Shown here one piece after another: positions 35,295 to 46,673 of a DNA stretch of 64,000 bases; the first letter of the stretch is position 1, and every line of letters begins with the position of its first letter. The stretch lies in the NCBI GenBank assembly GCA_902613805.1, contig CACMIV010000003.1, positions 62,001 through 126,000 of the forward strand. Direction: 5' to 3'. Source of the stretch: an uncultured Pelagibacteraceae bacterium (GTDB taxonomy: Bacteria > Pseudomonadota > Alphaproteobacteria > Pelagibacterales > AG-422-B15). The notes beneath the pieces are model-generated. The model saw nothing but the letters and a program-made list of their open reading frames with translations, was not told the DNA's origin and did not search any database. The position numbers and the translations under genes were made by a program.

Positions 35295-35722
35295 TGGCAA
35301 AAGAAATTGAAGGCACATTAAAATTACAAGTACCTGCAGGACAGGCAAATCCATCTCCACCTGTTGGACCAGCTCTTGGGCAAAGAGGTATCAATATCAT
35401 GGATTTTTGTAAAATGTTTAATGATAAAAGTAAAAATGAACAACCAGGCGTTATGCTGCCTGTTGTAGTCACTTACTTTACGGATAAGAGTTTTACAATG
35501 GATATAAAACTACCACCTGCGTCTTTTTTTATTAAAGAGGCTTTGAAAATAAAAAAAGGATCTAAGGAACCTGGAAGAGATATAATTAAAACTATTTCTA
35601 TTAAACAATGTGAAGAAATAGCAGAAAAGAAATTAAAAGATTTGAATGCTAATACTGTAGAACAAGGTATTAAAATTATTGTAGGTTCTGCAAAGTCCAT
35701 GGGCATAGAGGTAACAGGATAA
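35294..35722 (+). CDS. rplK: 50S ribosomal protein L11
   Basis: L11 forms the stalk base with 23S rRNA and is required for stringent-response signalling. [20 protein letters not shown] and GINIMDFCK mark the N-terminal domain, and the C-terminal rRNA-binding domain ends [13 protein letters not shown]. 142 residues. Overlaps rplA by one base. Confidence 0.98.
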   Translation: MAKEIEGTLKLQVPAGQANPSPPVGPALGQRGINIMDFCKMFNDKSKNEQPGVMLPVVVTYFTDKSFTMDIKLPPASFFIKEALKIKKGSKEPGRDIIKTISIKQCEEIAEKKLKDLNANTVEQGIKIIVGSAKSMGIEVTG

Positions 35723-36405
35723 TGGGTAAAAGATTAAAAAATATTATTGCTGAAATTGATCTTTCAAAAAGCTACTCTCTTGAAGAGGCGGTAGATATGG
35801 CAATTAAAACAGCGACAACCAAGTTTAATGAAACTATTGATATCTGTATAAATTTAAATATTGATCCTAAAAATGGCGAGCAAAACGTTCGAGGTAAGAT
35901 TAAGCTCCCAAAAAGTTTAGGAAAAAATATTAAGGTTTGTGTGTTTGCATCAGACTCCAAACAACAAGAAGCCAAAGATGCTGGTGCTGATGTTGTAGGA
36001 TCAGATGAACTTTTAGAAAAAGTAGAAAATGGATTTGTTGGTTTTGATAGATGTATTTCCACCCCTGACATGATGTCCAAAGTTGGTAAATTAGGAAAAG
36101 TTCTCGGACCTCGTAACCTGATGCCTAATCCAAAACTAGGCAGTGTAACAAATGATTTAAAAAAAGCAGTTGAAGATGCTAAAGCGGGTGAACTAGAGTT
36201 TAAAAATAGTGATACGTTAGTTCAGGCGGGAGTTGCAAAATCTAATTTTGAAAAAAGTGATGTAATAAAAAATATAAAATTTTTTTATGAGACTATATCA
36301 AAGGAAAGACCTTCAGGCATTAAAGGGGACTTTGTAAAAAAAGTTTCAATAAGTCCTACTATGGGGCCAGGTATTAATATTAATTTAGATTCTTTTGGAG
36401 TGTAG
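35722..36405 (+). CDS. rplA: 50S ribosomal protein L1
   Basis: L1 forms the mobile stalk next to the E site and in E. coli represses its own L11-L1 operon by binding the leader. Signature GKLGKVLGPRNLMPNPKLGS is present, with KFNETIDICINLNIDPKN at the N-terminus. 227 residues. rplJ begins two bases after the stop. Confidence 0.98.
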   Translation: MGKRLKNIIAEIDLSKSYSLEEAVDMAIKTATTKFNETIDICINLNIDPKNGEQNVRGKIKLPKSLGKNIKVCVFASDSKQQEAKDAGADVVGSDELLEKVENGFVGFDRCISTPDMMSKVGKLGKVLGPRNLMPNPKLGSVTNDLKKAVEDAKAGELEFKNSDTLVQAGVAKSNFEKSDVIKNIKFFYETISKERPSGIKGDFVKKVSISPTMGPGININLDSFGV

Positions 36406-36407
36406 AT

Positions 36408-36914
36408 ATGAAAAGAGAGCAAAAAGAAATTTTTATCAAAAATTTGAAAACTATTTTGAGTGAAAATAGTCTTATAGTGGTTTTTCATTATAGAGGAATG
36501 TCTATGACTGATATGACTGATTTAAGAGTTCAATCTTTCAACTCAGGTTGTGATATTAAAGTTACTAAAAACAGGTTAACAAAATTAGCCCTTAAAGGAA
36601 CGGATAAGTCAGAGCTATCAGACCTTTTTGATGGACCTACAGCTATAGCCTACTCGAATGATCCTGTACAATTGACTAAGCTTTTGACGAATTTCGCTAA
36701 AAATAACAGTAATTTAGTTATTCTTGGTGGCATAATGGATAATGAAATTTTAACTGTTGAAAAAATTGAAATTTTATCTAAATTGCCATCTCTCGAGGAA
36801 ATAAGGGCACAATTGATAGGTTTGATAAGTACACCTGCGCAGAAAATTGCTTCAGTTTTAACTGCTCCATCAGGTGATTTAGCAAGAGTATTTAATGCAT
36901 ATAGCACAAAGTAA
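36408..36914 (+). CDS. rplJ: 50S ribosomal protein L10
   Basis: L10 anchors L7/L12 dimers to the ribosome. VVFHYRGMSMTDMTDLR and DIKVTKNRLTKLAL are the family pattern; the C-terminal helix that binds L7/L12 follows (about 130-165). 168 residues. With only two bases between rplA and rplJ there is no room for the long L10-binding leader that controls rplJL in E. coli, so regulation must differ or act inside rplA. Confidence 0.96.
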   Translation: MKREQKEIFIKNLKTILSENSLIVVFHYRGMSMTDMTDLRVQSFNSGCDIKVTKNRLTKLALKGTDKSELSDLFDGPTAIAYSNDPVQLTKLLTNFAKNNSNLVILGGIMDNEILTVEKIEILSKLPSLEEIRAQLIGLISTPAQKIASVLTAPSGDLARVFNAYSTK

Positions 36915-36944
36915 TTTAATTAAGAATTAAGAAAGGGAATAAAC

Positions 36945-37325
36945 ATGGCTGACCTCCAACAAATAGTTGACCAACTATCAGACTTAACAGTTATTGAAGC
37001 TGCTGAGTTATCAAAAATGTTAGAAGATAAATGGGGCGTATCTGCTGCTGCACCTGTAACCGTGGCCGCCGCAGGAGCTGTACCTTCAGGTGACGCTGCT
37101 GCTGCAGAAGAAAAAGATGAGTTTACTGTTGTATTGGCTGCTGCTGGAGACAAAAAAATTAACGTTATTAAAGAAGTACGTACCATAACTGGATTAGGCT
37201 TGAAGGAGGCAAAAGACCTTGTTGAGGGCGCTCCTAAGGAATTGAAAACAGGCGTTTCAAAAGATGAAGCTAATGGCTTTAAAGATAAGCTAGAAGCTGC
37301 AGGTGCAACTGTAGAACTTAAATAA
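36945..37325 (+). CDS. rplL: 50S ribosomal protein L7/L12
   Basis: The multi-copy stalk protein that recruits translation GTPases. N-terminal dimer domain ([19 protein letters not shown]), alanine-rich hinge (about 35-53) and C-terminal factor-binding domain with [20 protein letters not shown]. 126 residues. A good ribosome-binding site (AAAGGG) precedes it, which fits its four- to six-fold excess over other ribosomal proteins. Confidence 0.98.
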   Translation: MADLQQIVDQLSDLTVIEAAELSKMLEDKWGVSAAAPVTVAAAGAVPSGDAAAAEEKDEFTVVLAAAGDKKINVIKEVRTITGLGLKEAKDLVEGAPKELKTGVSKDEANGFKDKLEAAGATVELK

Positions 37326-37345
37326 TTTTTTAAATATTTTTTACA

Positions 37346-37370
37346 CAATAGCTTGTTCTGCATGCTATTG
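37346..37370 (+). promoter_or_regulatory. Hairpin in the rplL-rpoB gap
   Basis: CAATAGC (37346-37352) and GCTATTG (37364-37370) form a perfect 7-base stem with an 11-base loop. It lacks a T run. E. coli has an attenuator and RNase III site in the same gap to lower rpoBC relative to rplJL; this stem is a candidate for the same job. Confidence 0.45.
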
Positions 37371-37392
37371 ATTATAGGACGAATTTACATTA

Positions 37393-40300
37393 ATGGTTAA
37401 TACACTATCATTTACTGAACGAAAAAGAGTTCGTAAAAACTTTGGAAAGTTAAAAGAAGTCTCTAAATTCCCTAATCTTATCGAAATACAAAAAAAATCT
37501 TATGAAGATTTTTTACTTGAGCACATTAATCCGTCTGAAAGACCAGACAAAGGCCTTCAGAAAGTTTTTAAAAGTGTATTTCCGCTAGAAGATTTCTCTG
37601 GATCAGCGAGAATTGAATACATTGAGTATGATTTTCAGTCTCCAAAATTTGATGTTGATGAATGTCGTCAAAGAGATAAGACATATGCTACTCCATTAAA
37701 TGTAAAATTAAGACTTATCGTTTTTGATATAGATGAAGAAACAGAGTCTAGAACTGTAAAAGATATAAAGGAACAAGAGATTTATTTGTGTGATTTGCCT
37801 TTAATGACACAAAAAGGAACATTTATTACTAACGGTACTGAGAGAGTGGTTGTTAGTCAGATGCATAGAAGTCCAGGAGTATTTTTTGATCATGATAATG
37901 GAAAGACACACTCAAGTGGTAAATTATTATTTGGAGCTAGAGTAATACCTTATAGAGGTTCATGGCTTGATATAGAGTTTGATCACAAAGATATTATTCA
38001 CTGCAGGATAGATAGAAAAAAGAAAATTCCCATTACAACATTTTTAATGGCAATGGGAATAAAACGTGATGAGATATTATCTTTATTTTATAAAACAGTA
38101 AATTACTCATTAAATACAAAAGATGGAAAATGGAAGGCGGGCTTCAATCCAAAAAATATTAAAACTGGAAAGTTACAGAAAAATCTCATAAATGCAGCTA
38201 ATGGAAAAGTTGCTGTTAAACAAGGAACAAAAATAAATCCAGCTATTGCAAAAAAGCTCTTTAATGATGGCCTTAAACATTTATTAATAGAAGACGACGA
38301 GCTTATTGGTAAGTTTATTGCAGATGATATAATTAGTGAAAAAACTGGAGAAATCTTTTTTGAGTCATCTGATGAGATTACTTCGGAAACAATTGAAAAA
38401 ATAAAAAAGCTTAAAATATCTAAAATACCTGTGTTAGAAATCGATGGCATTAATATAGGTTCATTTATACGCGATACGTTAAGAGTTGATAAAAACTTGA
38501 GCCCTGAGGAAGCAGTAGTTGAAATATATAAAGTGCTTAGACCGGGTGAACCTCCGAATCTTGAAACAGCATTTGAAGTTTTCAATGCGTTATTTTTTAA
38601 ATCAGAGAAGTACGACCTATCTGATGTTGGAAGGGTCAAGATGAATTACAGACTTAACATGGAGTGCTCTGATAGTATAACTGTACTTCGTAGTGAAGAT
38701 GTTATTGAGGTAATCAAAACTGTTATGGATCTAAGGACAGGTAAAGGTGAGGTCGATGATATTGACCACTTAGGCAACAGAAGAGTTAGATCAGTAGGTG
38801 AATTAGTTGAAAACCAATTTAGAATGGGCCTTATCCGAATGGAAAGATCGATTAAAGAAAGAATGAACTCTCTTGAGGTTGATGCCGCTACTCCTCAAGA
38901 CATTATTAATGCAAAACCATTAGTTGCATCCCTTAAAGAGTTTTTTGGAACCTCGCAATTATCCCAATTCATGGATCAAACAAATCCTTTAGCCGAGATC
39001 ACTCATAAAAGAAGATTATCTGCATTAGGGCCAGGTGGACTTAGCCGAGAAAGAGCAGGTTTTGAAGTTAGGGATGTACATCCAACTCACTATGGTAGAA
39101 TCTGTCCGATAGAAACACCTGAAGGCCCAAATATTGGTTTGATAAATAGCTTAGCTTCTCATGCAAGAGTGAACCAATACGGTTTCATTGAAAGTCCATA
39201 TAGAAAAGTAATAAAAGGAAAGGTAAGTGATGAGGTCGAATATCTTCCAGCCATGGAGGAAGCTGATTATACCATTGCTCAAGCCAACAGCGAACTAGAT
39301 GATAAGGGACGCTTTATTACTAAATTGGTTTCTTGTCGGAGAAATGGTGATTTTGTTATGACCGTTGCGGAGGAAATAGATTACATGGATGTATCACCTA
39401 AGCAGGTAGTTTCTTGTGCAGCATCTCTGATACCTTTCCTTGAAAATGATGACGCAAATAGAGCTCTTATGGGATCAAATATGATGAGACAGGCAGTTCC
39501 CCTGATACAAGCTGAGTCCCCATTAGTAGGAACAGGGGTGGAAAAGGTAGTAGCTGTTGATTCTGGCGTTACTATTGTAGCCAATAGAGATGGTATAGTT
39601 GATAAAATTGATGGAAAAAGAATCGTTGTTAGAGTAACCGAAAAAATTAAAACGACTGAGTCTGGTGTTGATATTTATACTCTTCAAAAATTTCAGAGAT
39701 CAAACCAAAGTACGTGCATTAACCAGAGGCCTCTAGTTAAAGTTGGCGATAAGGTGTCAAGAGGTGATATTATTGCAGATGGACCTTCAACACATTTTGG
39801 AGAGTTGGGTTTAGGACGGAATGTGGTTGTGGCCTTTATGCCTTGGAGAGGTTACAATTTTGAAGACTCTATTTTAATTTCAGAAAAAATTGTTCAAGAA
39901 GATAAATTTACTTCTATTCATATTGAAGAATTTGAAGTTATGTCAAGAGATACTAAGTTAGGCTCAGAGGAAATAACAAGAGATATTCCAAATGCTGGCG
40001 ATGAGATGTTACGGAATCTTGATGAGGCGGGTATAGTATATGTTGGAGCTGATGTTAATCCTGGTGATATTCTTGTTGGAAAAGTTACACCGAAGGGTGA
40101 AAGTCCTGTAACTCCAGAAGAAAAATTATTAAGAGCAATATTTGGAGAAAAAGCGACTGATGTAAAAGACACATCTTTAAAGCTTCCGCCTGGTTCAAGT
40201 GGTATAGTTGTGGATGTAAAGGTATTTAACAGATATGGAATAGAAAAAGATGATAGAGCTTTGTCAATTGAAAGAGAAGAAATTGAAAAATTAGCGAATG

Positions 40301-41496
40301 ATAGAGAAGCTGAGTTAGGAATTCTCAATAGAAATATCAAAGAGAGACTCATTTTACTTGTTGATGAAAAAAATGTAATTGATACACCTAATGAGATTGA
40401 AAGTAAGACTCAATATGATAAGGCTACGTTATCAGATATTAAGTTAGACTCTCTGTGGAAAGTTAAGCTTCAAAGTTCAAATGATCAAAATGAAATTGAT
40501 AATTTAAAAAAACAGTATGATATTGCTAGATCTGCAATTCAAGCTCGCTTTGACAATAAAGTTGATAAAGTTCAAAGAGGCGATGAGCTTTTGCCAGGTG
40601 TTATGAAGATGGTTAAGGTATTTGTTGCTGTAAAAAGAAAATTGCAGCCAGGTGATAAAATGGCAGGTAGGCACGGAAATAAAGGGGTAATAAGTAAAAT
40701 TGCTCCAGTTGAGGATATGCCTTATCTCGAAGATGGAAGAACAGTTGATATTGTTTTAAATCCTTTAGGAGTGCCTAGCAGAATGAATGTAGGTCAAATA
40801 TTAGAAACACATTTGGGTTGGGCATGCGCTGGGATAGGTGAAATAATAAATAAATCTCTTGCGCAATATAAATCATCAAACGATTATTCGCTGATTGGAA
40901 ATTCATTAGAAAAAGTGTATGGCAAAGATCAATTTAAAAATGAAATTTCATTATTAAGCAAAGAAGAACAAAAAGAACTAGCAATGAATATTGCTAACGG
41001 CGTTCCTATTAAGACACCAGTTTTTGATGGGGCATCTGAAGTTGAAATTTCAGAAATGTTAGGTGAAGCTGGTTTTGATAAAAGTGGACAAACACAGCTT
41101 TGGGATGGCTTAACTGGTGAAAAATTCGAGAGAAAAGTAACTGTGGGCTATATCTATATGCTTAAACTTCACCACTTAGTTGATGACAAAATCCATGCAA
41201 GATCCATTGGCCCTTATAGCCTGGTAACACAACAACCGCTGGGAGGTAAAGCTCAATTTGGTGGACAGAGATTTGGTGAAATGGAAGTTTGGGCACTTGA
41301 GGCTTACGGAGCTGCATATACTCTCCAAGAGATTCTAACTGTTAAATCTGATGATGTTGCAGGTAGAACTAAGGTATATGAAACTATTATAAGAGGTGAA
41401 GATGTATTCCAATCTGGTACGCCAGAATCATTTAATGTATTAATAAAAGAAATCAGGTCGTTAGGTCTTAATATAGAACTTTCAAATTTGAATTAG
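37393..41496 (+). CDS. rpoB: DNA-directed RNA polymerase subunit beta
   Basis: RpoB forms one pincer of RNA polymerase and much of the active site. Diagnostic blocks: [15 protein letters not shown], the rifampicin region [31 protein letters not shown] (in parts), [11 protein letters not shown] and the C-terminal [18 protein letters not shown]. At the rifampicin pocket the usual sensitive residues (D of FMDQ, H of THKRR, S of RLSAL) are kept. 1367 residues is normal. rpoC starts eight bases later. Confidence 0.99.
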   Translation: MVNTLSFTERKRVRKNFGKLKEVSKFPNLIEIQKKSYEDFLLEHINPSERPDKGLQKVFKSVFPLEDFSGSARIEYIEYDFQSPKFDVDECRQRDKTYATPLNVKLRLIVFDIDEETESRTVKDIKEQEIYLCDLPLMTQKGTFITNGTERVVVSQMHRSPGVFFDHDNGKTHSSGKLLFGARVIPYRGSWLDIEFDHKDIIHCRIDRKKKIPITTFLMAMGIKRDEILSLFYKTVNYSLNTKDGKWKAGFNPKNIKTGKLQKNLINAANGKVAVKQGTKINPAIAKKLFNDGLKHLLIEDDELIGKFIADDIISEKTGEIFFESSDEITSETIEKIKKLKISKIPVLEIDGINIGSFIRDTLRVDKNLSPEEAVVEIYKVLRPGEPPNLETAFEVFNALFFKSEKYDLSDVGRVKMNYRLNMECSDSITVLRSEDVIEVIKTVMDLRTGKGEVDDIDHLGNRRVRSVGELVENQFRMGLIRMERSIKERMNSLEVDAATPQDIINAKPLVASLKEFFGTSQLSQFMDQTNPLAEITHKRRLSALGPGGLSRERAGFEVRDVHPTHYGRICPIETPEGPNIGLINSLASHARVNQYGFIESPYRKVIKGKVSDEVEYLPAMEEADYTIAQANSELDDKGRFITKLVSCRRNGDFVMTVAEEIDYMDVSPKQVVSCAASLIPFLENDDANRALMGSNMMRQAVPLIQAESPLVGTGVEKVVAVDSGVTIVANRDGIVDKIDGKRIVVRVTEKIKTTESGVDIYTLQKFQRSNQSTCINQRPLVKVGDKVSRGDIIADGPSTHFGELGLGRNVVVAFMPWRGYNFEDSILISEKIVQEDKFTSIHIEEFEVMSRDTKLGSEEITRDIPNAGDEMLRNLDEAGIVYVGADVNPGDILVGKVTPKGESPVTPEEKLLRAIFGEKATDVKDTSLKLPPGSSGIVVDVKVFNRYGIEKDDRALSIEREEIEKLANDREAELGILNRNIKERLILLVDEKNVIDTPNEIESKTQYDKATLSDIKLDSLWKVKLQSSNDQNEIDNLKKQYDIARSAIQARFDNKVDKVQRGDELLPGVMKMVKVFVAVKRKLQPGDKMAGRHGNKGVISKIAPVEDMPYLEDGRTVDIVLNPLGVPSRMNVGQILETHLGWACAGIGEIINKSLAQYKSSNDYSLIGNSLEKVYGKDQFKNEISLLSKEEQKELAMNIANGVPIKTPVFDGASEVEISEMLGEAGFDKSGQTQLWDGLTGEKFERKVTVGYIYMLKLHHLVDDKIHARSIGPYSLVTQQPLGGKAQFGGQRFGEMEVWALEAYGAAYTLQEILTVKSDDVAGRTKVYETIIRGEDVFQSGTPESFNVLIKEIRSLGLNIELSNLN

Positions 41497-41504
41497 GAAA
41501 AGCT

Positions 41505-44500
41505 ATGAGTCAATCATTAATGAATATTTTTAACCCTGCCGCATCAAGAGACGATTTCAATCAGGTAAAAATTTCAATCGCAAGTCCGGAGAGAATACTC
41601 TCATGGTCATATGGTGAAATTAAAAAACCTGAAACAATAAATTATAGAACTTTTAAACCTGAGAGGGACGGTCTTTTCTGCGCAAGAATTTTTGGGCCAA
41701 TAAAAGATTATGAATGTCTCTGCGGCAAATATAAACGAATGAAATTTAAGGGCATTATTTGTGAAAAATGTGGGGTTGAGGTAACAAAAAAGGATGTAAG
41801 AAGAGAGAGAATGGGTCATATTCAATTAGCTGCCCCCGTTGCTCACATATGGTTTTTAAAATCTTTACCAAGTCGTATAGCTCTTATGATGGATATGAAG
41901 CTAAAAGATCTTGAGAAAGTTCTTTATTTTGAAAAATTCATGGTGACTGAGCCAGGATTAACGCCTTTAATTCAAAATCAACTTCTTGATGAGGATGAAT
42001 TAGAAAAAGCTAAGGAAGAACATGGAGAAGATTCATTTTCGGCTGGTATAGGTGCTGAGGCAGTCAGAAAAGTTCTTGAAAGAATTGAACTTGAACCAGA
42101 ACTAGATACTTTACGCACAAAACTTTCTGAAACGAAAGCTGTAGCACTTTCTGAAAAGTTAGTAAAAAGAATTAAAATCTTTGAGGCTTTTATATCTTCT
42201 GGAAACAGACCTGAGTGGATGATTTTAACCTCAGTGCCTGTTATTCCTCCAGAGTTGAGACCACTTGTGCCACTTGATGGAGGAAGATTTGCATCAAGTG
42301 ATTTAAATGATCTATATAGGAGAGTTATTAATAGAAACAATAGATTATCTAGATTAATTGAATTACGAGCTCCTGATATAATTATAAGAAATGAAAAAAG
42401 AATGCTTCAGGAATCTGTTGATGCGTTATTTGATAACGGAAGAAGAGGTAGAGTAATTACTGGAACCAATAAGAGACCACTTAAATCATTAGCAGAAATG
42501 CTTAAAGGTAAGCAAGGTCGTTTTAGACAAAACCTGTTAGGAAAGAGAGTTGATTATTCTGGAAGATCGGTAATTGTTGTAGGCCCTGAGTTAAAATTAC
42601 ATCAATGCGGCTTGCCAAAAAAAATGGCAATTGAGCTATTTAAACCATTCATATATGCAAGATTAGAGTCATTGGGTTTAGCAACAACGCTAAAACAAGC
42701 TAAGAAGATGGTTGAAAAAGAACGTCCAGAAGTTTGGGATGTATTAGACCGTGTAATCAGGGAGCACCCAGTAATATTAAATAGAGCGCCAACTTTACAT
42801 AGGCTTGGAGTGCAAGCCTTTGAACCAGTTCTAATTGAGGGCAAAGCAATACAACTTCATCCGTTAGTATGTACCGCGTTTAACGCTGACTTCGATGGTG
42901 ATCAAATGGCTGTGCATGTGCCCTTGAGTCTAGAAGCTCAGCTCGAGGCTAGAGTTCTTATGATGTCAACAAACAATATACTTAACCCTGCAAATGGCAA
43001 ACCAGTAATTGTTCCAAGTCAGGATATTGTTTTAGGTATTTATTATCTATCGCAAGAAAAAGAAAATGAGCCAGGTCAAGGAGCTGTGTTTAAAGATATA
43101 TTTGAAGTACAGCAAGCTCTAGAAAATAATGCAACTACTGTTCACGCAAAAATTCAAGCTCGAATAAATTTTGTTGATCCGGAAGGCAACAAAAAACTAA
43201 AACGAATTGAAACGACACCTGGAAGAATGCTGCTATGGAATTTGGTTCCTCAACATAAAGATTTAGACCCTAAACTGGTTAACAGGCTATTAGGTAAAAA
43301 AGAAATCTCAGGTCTTATTGATACGGTTTATAGATATTGTGGTCAAAAAGATACTGTAATATTTGCAGATCAATTAATGGCTTTGGGCTTTCACTATGCA
43401 TACAAGGCAGGTATTTCATTTGGAAAAGATGACATGATAATTCCAGAGACAAAAGAGAAACTTGTTTCCGAAACGGCTGGTCAAATAGAAAAATATGAAA
43501 AGCAGTACAATGATGGCCTTATTACTAATAGGGAGAAATATAACAAAGTAATTGACGCGTGGGCTAAATGTACTGATCGAGTTGCTCAGGAAATGATGAA
43601 CGAAATATCGTCCAAAAAATTTGATGATAAAACTAAAAGAGAAATGCCAATAAATTCAATTTATATGATGGCAAACTCCGGTGCTCGTGGCTCAGCAGCT
43701 CAAATGAAACAATTATCTGGCATGAGGGGTCTTATGGCCAAGCCTTCTGGCGATATTATTGAAACACCAATTATTTCAAATTTTAAAGAAGGTTTGAACG
43801 TATTAGAATACTTTAATTCAACTCACGGTGCACGAAAAGGCCTTGCAGATACCGCGCTAAAAACTGCAAACTCTGGTTATTTAACAAGACGACTTTGTGA
43901 TGTTGCTCAGGATTGTACCATTTCTGAACCTGACTGTGGTACAGACAATGGAGTATGGATTTCAGATGTAGTTGAGGGGGGAGAAGTAATAATCTCAATA
44001 GCAGATAGAGTATTAGGAAGATTTCTGCAAAAAGATGTAAACCATCCAATTTCAGGCGAAAACATTGCAAAAAAAGATGATTATGTAGATGAAATTGTTG
44101 CAGAAAAAATTGAAACTGCAGGTATACAAAGCGTATATATTAGATCTCCCTTAACCTGCGATAGTAAAAGAGGTATTTGCGTTAAATGTTATGGACGAGA
44201 CTTAGCAAGAGGATTTCTTGTAAATGAAGGTGAAGCTGTTGGAATGATAGCTGCACAATCAATAGGAGAACCTGGCACACAACTTACAATGAGAACTTTC
44301 CACATTGGTGGCGCGGCTCAAATTAACGATCAATCATTTATCGAGATTAATACTGATGGAATATTTAAAATTTTAAATAAAAATACCGTTGAAGATAGTA
44401 ATAATGATTTGATAGTCATGGGTAGAAATTGTCAATTGGCAATTCAAGATGAAAATGGAAGAGAGCTTGCAAATTATAAAGTTCCTTACGGAACAAAAAT

Positions 44501-45692
44501 ATTAGTAGAAGAAGACTCCAAAGTTAAAAATGGTACAAAAATTTGCGAGTGGGACCCATTTACAAACCCAGTTATATCAGAAAAATCAGGAACCGCTAAT
44601 TACGTAGACATGGAAGAAGGAATTTCTCTTATTGAGGAAACGGAGGAAAAAACTGGATTAACATATACTAAAGTTAAGGATTGGAAATCAGATCCAAAAG
44701 GAAGTGAGTTAAAACCAAGAATAACACTTAGAGATGAAAAGGGCGAAGTTATACTTCTTGCAAATGGTAATGAAGCCAGATACTTCTTGCCACCTGACTC
44801 AATTCTATCTGTAGCAGATGGATCAGAAGTTCATGCGGGCGATGTTCTGGCCAGAACTCCAAAGGCTGCTTCAAAAACAAAAGATATCACTGGAGGTTTG
44901 CCGAGGGTTGCAGAGTTATTTGAAGCAAGAAAACCAAAAGATCACGCAATCATTTCTGAAACTTCAGGAGTCATTTCTTTTGGAAAAGATATTAGAGGAA
45001 AACAAAAAGTCATTATTACTCCTGAAAAAGATGGTGACCCTGTAGAAGTTTTAATACCAAAAGGAAAGCATATAGCTTACCAAGAAGGTGAAACTATTGA
45101 GAAGGGAGATTACTTATTAGATGGAAATCCAGACCCTCATGATATTTTAGAAATTTTGGGTATCGAAGCTTTAGCCGACTATCTTATCAATGAAGTACAA
45201 GAGGTTTATAGGCTGCAAGGCGTATTAATTAATGATAAGCACATCGAAGTACTATGCAGGCAAATGTTACAAAAAGTCCATATTACTGAAATTGGTGATA
45301 GCTCATTTATCAAAGGTGAAGAAATTGATAGATTTGAATTCTTGACTACAAATGAACAGCTAGAAAGTGAAGGAAAGAAACCTGCAATAGCTAAACCTGT
45401 ATTGCTTGGTATTACAAAAGCATCGCTGCAAACAAGGTCTTTCATTTCAGCTGCATCTTTCCAAGAAACAACAAGAATTCTTACTGATGCTTCAATAAAA
45501 GGAAAAATGGACAGGCTTGAGGGCCTTAAAGAAAACGTAATTGTTGGAAGATTAATACCAGCTGGAACAGGTCGTACCTTTAATCAAATTGAAAATAAAG
45601 CAAAAATGTTAGATAAAGAGGCAAAAATTGAAATAGAGGCAATACAGGCAAAAAAAGAGCAAGAATCAGCTGAAATACAAGAGAATTCCTAA
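41505..45692 (+). CDS. rpoC: DNA-directed RNA polymerase subunit beta'
   Basis: RpoC carries the catalytic magnesium: NADFDGD at 460-466. The N-terminal zinc site has Cys71, Cys73, Cys86 and Cys89; a second zinc site is formed by [15 protein letters not shown] and the preceding cysteine. The trigger-loop region [16 protein letters not shown] is intact. 1395 residues, the typical proteobacterial length. It closes the secE-to-rpoC run. Confidence 0.99.
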   Translation: MSQSLMNIFNPAASRDDFNQVKISIASPERILSWSYGEIKKPETINYRTFKPERDGLFCARIFGPIKDYECLCGKYKRMKFKGIICEKCGVEVTKKDVRRERMGHIQLAAPVAHIWFLKSLPSRIALMMDMKLKDLEKVLYFEKFMVTEPGLTPLIQNQLLDEDELEKAKEEHGEDSFSAGIGAEAVRKVLERIELEPELDTLRTKLSETKAVALSEKLVKRIKIFEAFISSGNRPEWMILTSVPVIPPELRPLVPLDGGRFASSDLNDLYRRVINRNNRLSRLIELRAPDIIIRNEKRMLQESVDALFDNGRRGRVITGTNKRPLKSLAEMLKGKQGRFRQNLLGKRVDYSGRSVIVVGPELKLHQCGLPKKMAIELFKPFIYARLESLGLATTLKQAKKMVEKERPEVWDVLDRVIREHPVILNRAPTLHRLGVQAFEPVLIEGKAIQLHPLVCTAFNADFDGDQMAVHVPLSLEAQLEARVLMMSTNNILNPANGKPVIVPSQDIVLGIYYLSQEKENEPGQGAVFKDIFEVQQALENNATTVHAKIQARINFVDPEGNKKLKRIETTPGRMLLWNLVPQHKDLDPKLVNRLLGKKEISGLIDTVYRYCGQKDTVIFADQLMALGFHYAYKAGISFGKDDMIIPETKEKLVSETAGQIEKYEKQYNDGLITNREKYNKVIDAWAKCTDRVAQEMMNEISSKKFDDKTKREMPINSIYMMANSGARGSAAQMKQLSGMRGLMAKPSGDIIETPIISNFKEGLNVLEYFNSTHGARKGLADTALKTANSGYLTRRLCDVAQDCTISEPDCGTDNGVWISDVVEGGEVIISIADRVLGRFLQKDVNHPISGENIAKKDDYVDEIVAEKIETAGIQSVYIRSPLTCDSKRGICVKCYGRDLARGFLVNEGEAVGMIAAQSIGEPGTQLTMRTFHIGGAAQINDQSFIEINTDGIFKILNKNTVEDSNNDLIVMGRNCQLAIQDENGRELANYKVPYGTKILVEEDSKVKNGTKICEWDPFTNPVISEKSGTANYVDMEEGISLIEETEEKTGLTYTKVKDWKSDPKGSELKPRITLRDEKGEVILLANGNEARYFLPPDSILSVADGSEVHAGDVLARTPKAASKTKDITGGLPRVAELFEARKPKDHAIISETSGVISFGKDIRGKQKVIITPEKDGDPVEVLIPKGKHIAYQEGETIEKGDYLLDGNPDPHDILEILGIEALADYLINEVQEVYRLQGVLINDKHIEVLCRQMLQKVHITEIGDSSFIKGEEIDRFEFLTTNEQLESEGKKPAIAKPVLLGITKASLQTRSFISAASFQETTRILTDASIKGKMDRLEGLKENVIVGRLIPAGTGRTFNQIENKAKMLDKEAKIEIEAIQAKKEQESAEIQENS

Positions 45693-45701
45693 TAAATTTT
45701 G

Positions 45702-45729
45702 TTGACCTGAATTAACTATTAAGTATTAT
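45702..45729 (+). promoter_or_regulatory. Strong promoter candidate for the rpsL-rpsG-fusA operon
   Basis: TTGACC (45702-45707) and TATTAT (45724-45729) are 16 bases apart in the 137-base gap after rpoC. The start would be near 45736, giving a leader of about 94 bases before rpsL that contains the hairpin at 45745-45774 and ends with the ribosome-binding site AGGAG. Confidence 0.6.
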
Positions 45730-45744
45730 TCGACATTCTTAAAT

Positions 45745-45774
45745 AGTAGGCGGTAGAGAAATCTAAACGCTACT
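45745..45774 (+). promoter_or_regulatory. Leader hairpin before rpsL (possible attenuator)
   Basis: AGTAG, a bulged G, then CG pair with CG and CTACT (45768-45774) around a 15-base loop. It is followed by TTTTATT. It could stop read-through from rpoC or act as an attenuator in the str leader; stability is modest. Confidence 0.35.
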
Positions 45775-45829
45775 TTTTATTAATATTTAGAACAGTTAAC
45801 CTTTTAGTTGTAAAGACAGGAGATAATTT

Positions 45830-46201
45830 ATGCCGACTATAAGTCAGCTTATTAGAAAACCTAGAACCAAGGTTCAAAAAAGAAACAAGGTTCCAGCATT
45901 AAAAGCAAACCCTCAAAAGCGAGGTGTCTGTACAAGAGTCTATACAACCACGCCTAAAAAACCAAATTCAGCATTACGAAAGGTTGCAAGAGTTAGACTT
46001 ACAAACGGGTTTGAGGTTACAAGTTATATTGGTGGCGAGGGTCACAATTTACAAGAGCACTCAGTTATCTTAATTCGCGGTGGTCGTGTTAAAGACCTTC
46101 CAGGAGTTCGTTATCACACTGTAAGAGGCGTATTAGATACCCAAGGTGTTGGGGAGAGAAAACAACGTCGTTCATTATACGGAACAAAGAAACCAAAATA
46201 A
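45830..46201 (+). CDS. rpsL: 30S ribosomal protein S12
   Basis: S12 lies at the decoding centre. [13 protein letters not shown] starts the chain and [16 protein letters not shown] includes Lys at the position mutated in streptomycin resistance; the second site, [15 protein letters not shown], is also wild type, so no resistance change is visible. Typical 123 residues, with an AGGAG ribosome-binding site. rpsG follows immediately. Confidence 0.99.
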   Translation: MPTISQLIRKPRTKVQKRNKVPALKANPQKRGVCTRVYTTTPKKPNSALRKVARVRLTNGFEVTSYIGGEGHNLQEHSVILIRGGRVKDLPGVRYHTVRGVLDTQGVGERKQRRSLYGTKKPK

Positions 46202-46672
<471 letters not shown>

Positions 46673-46673
46673 T

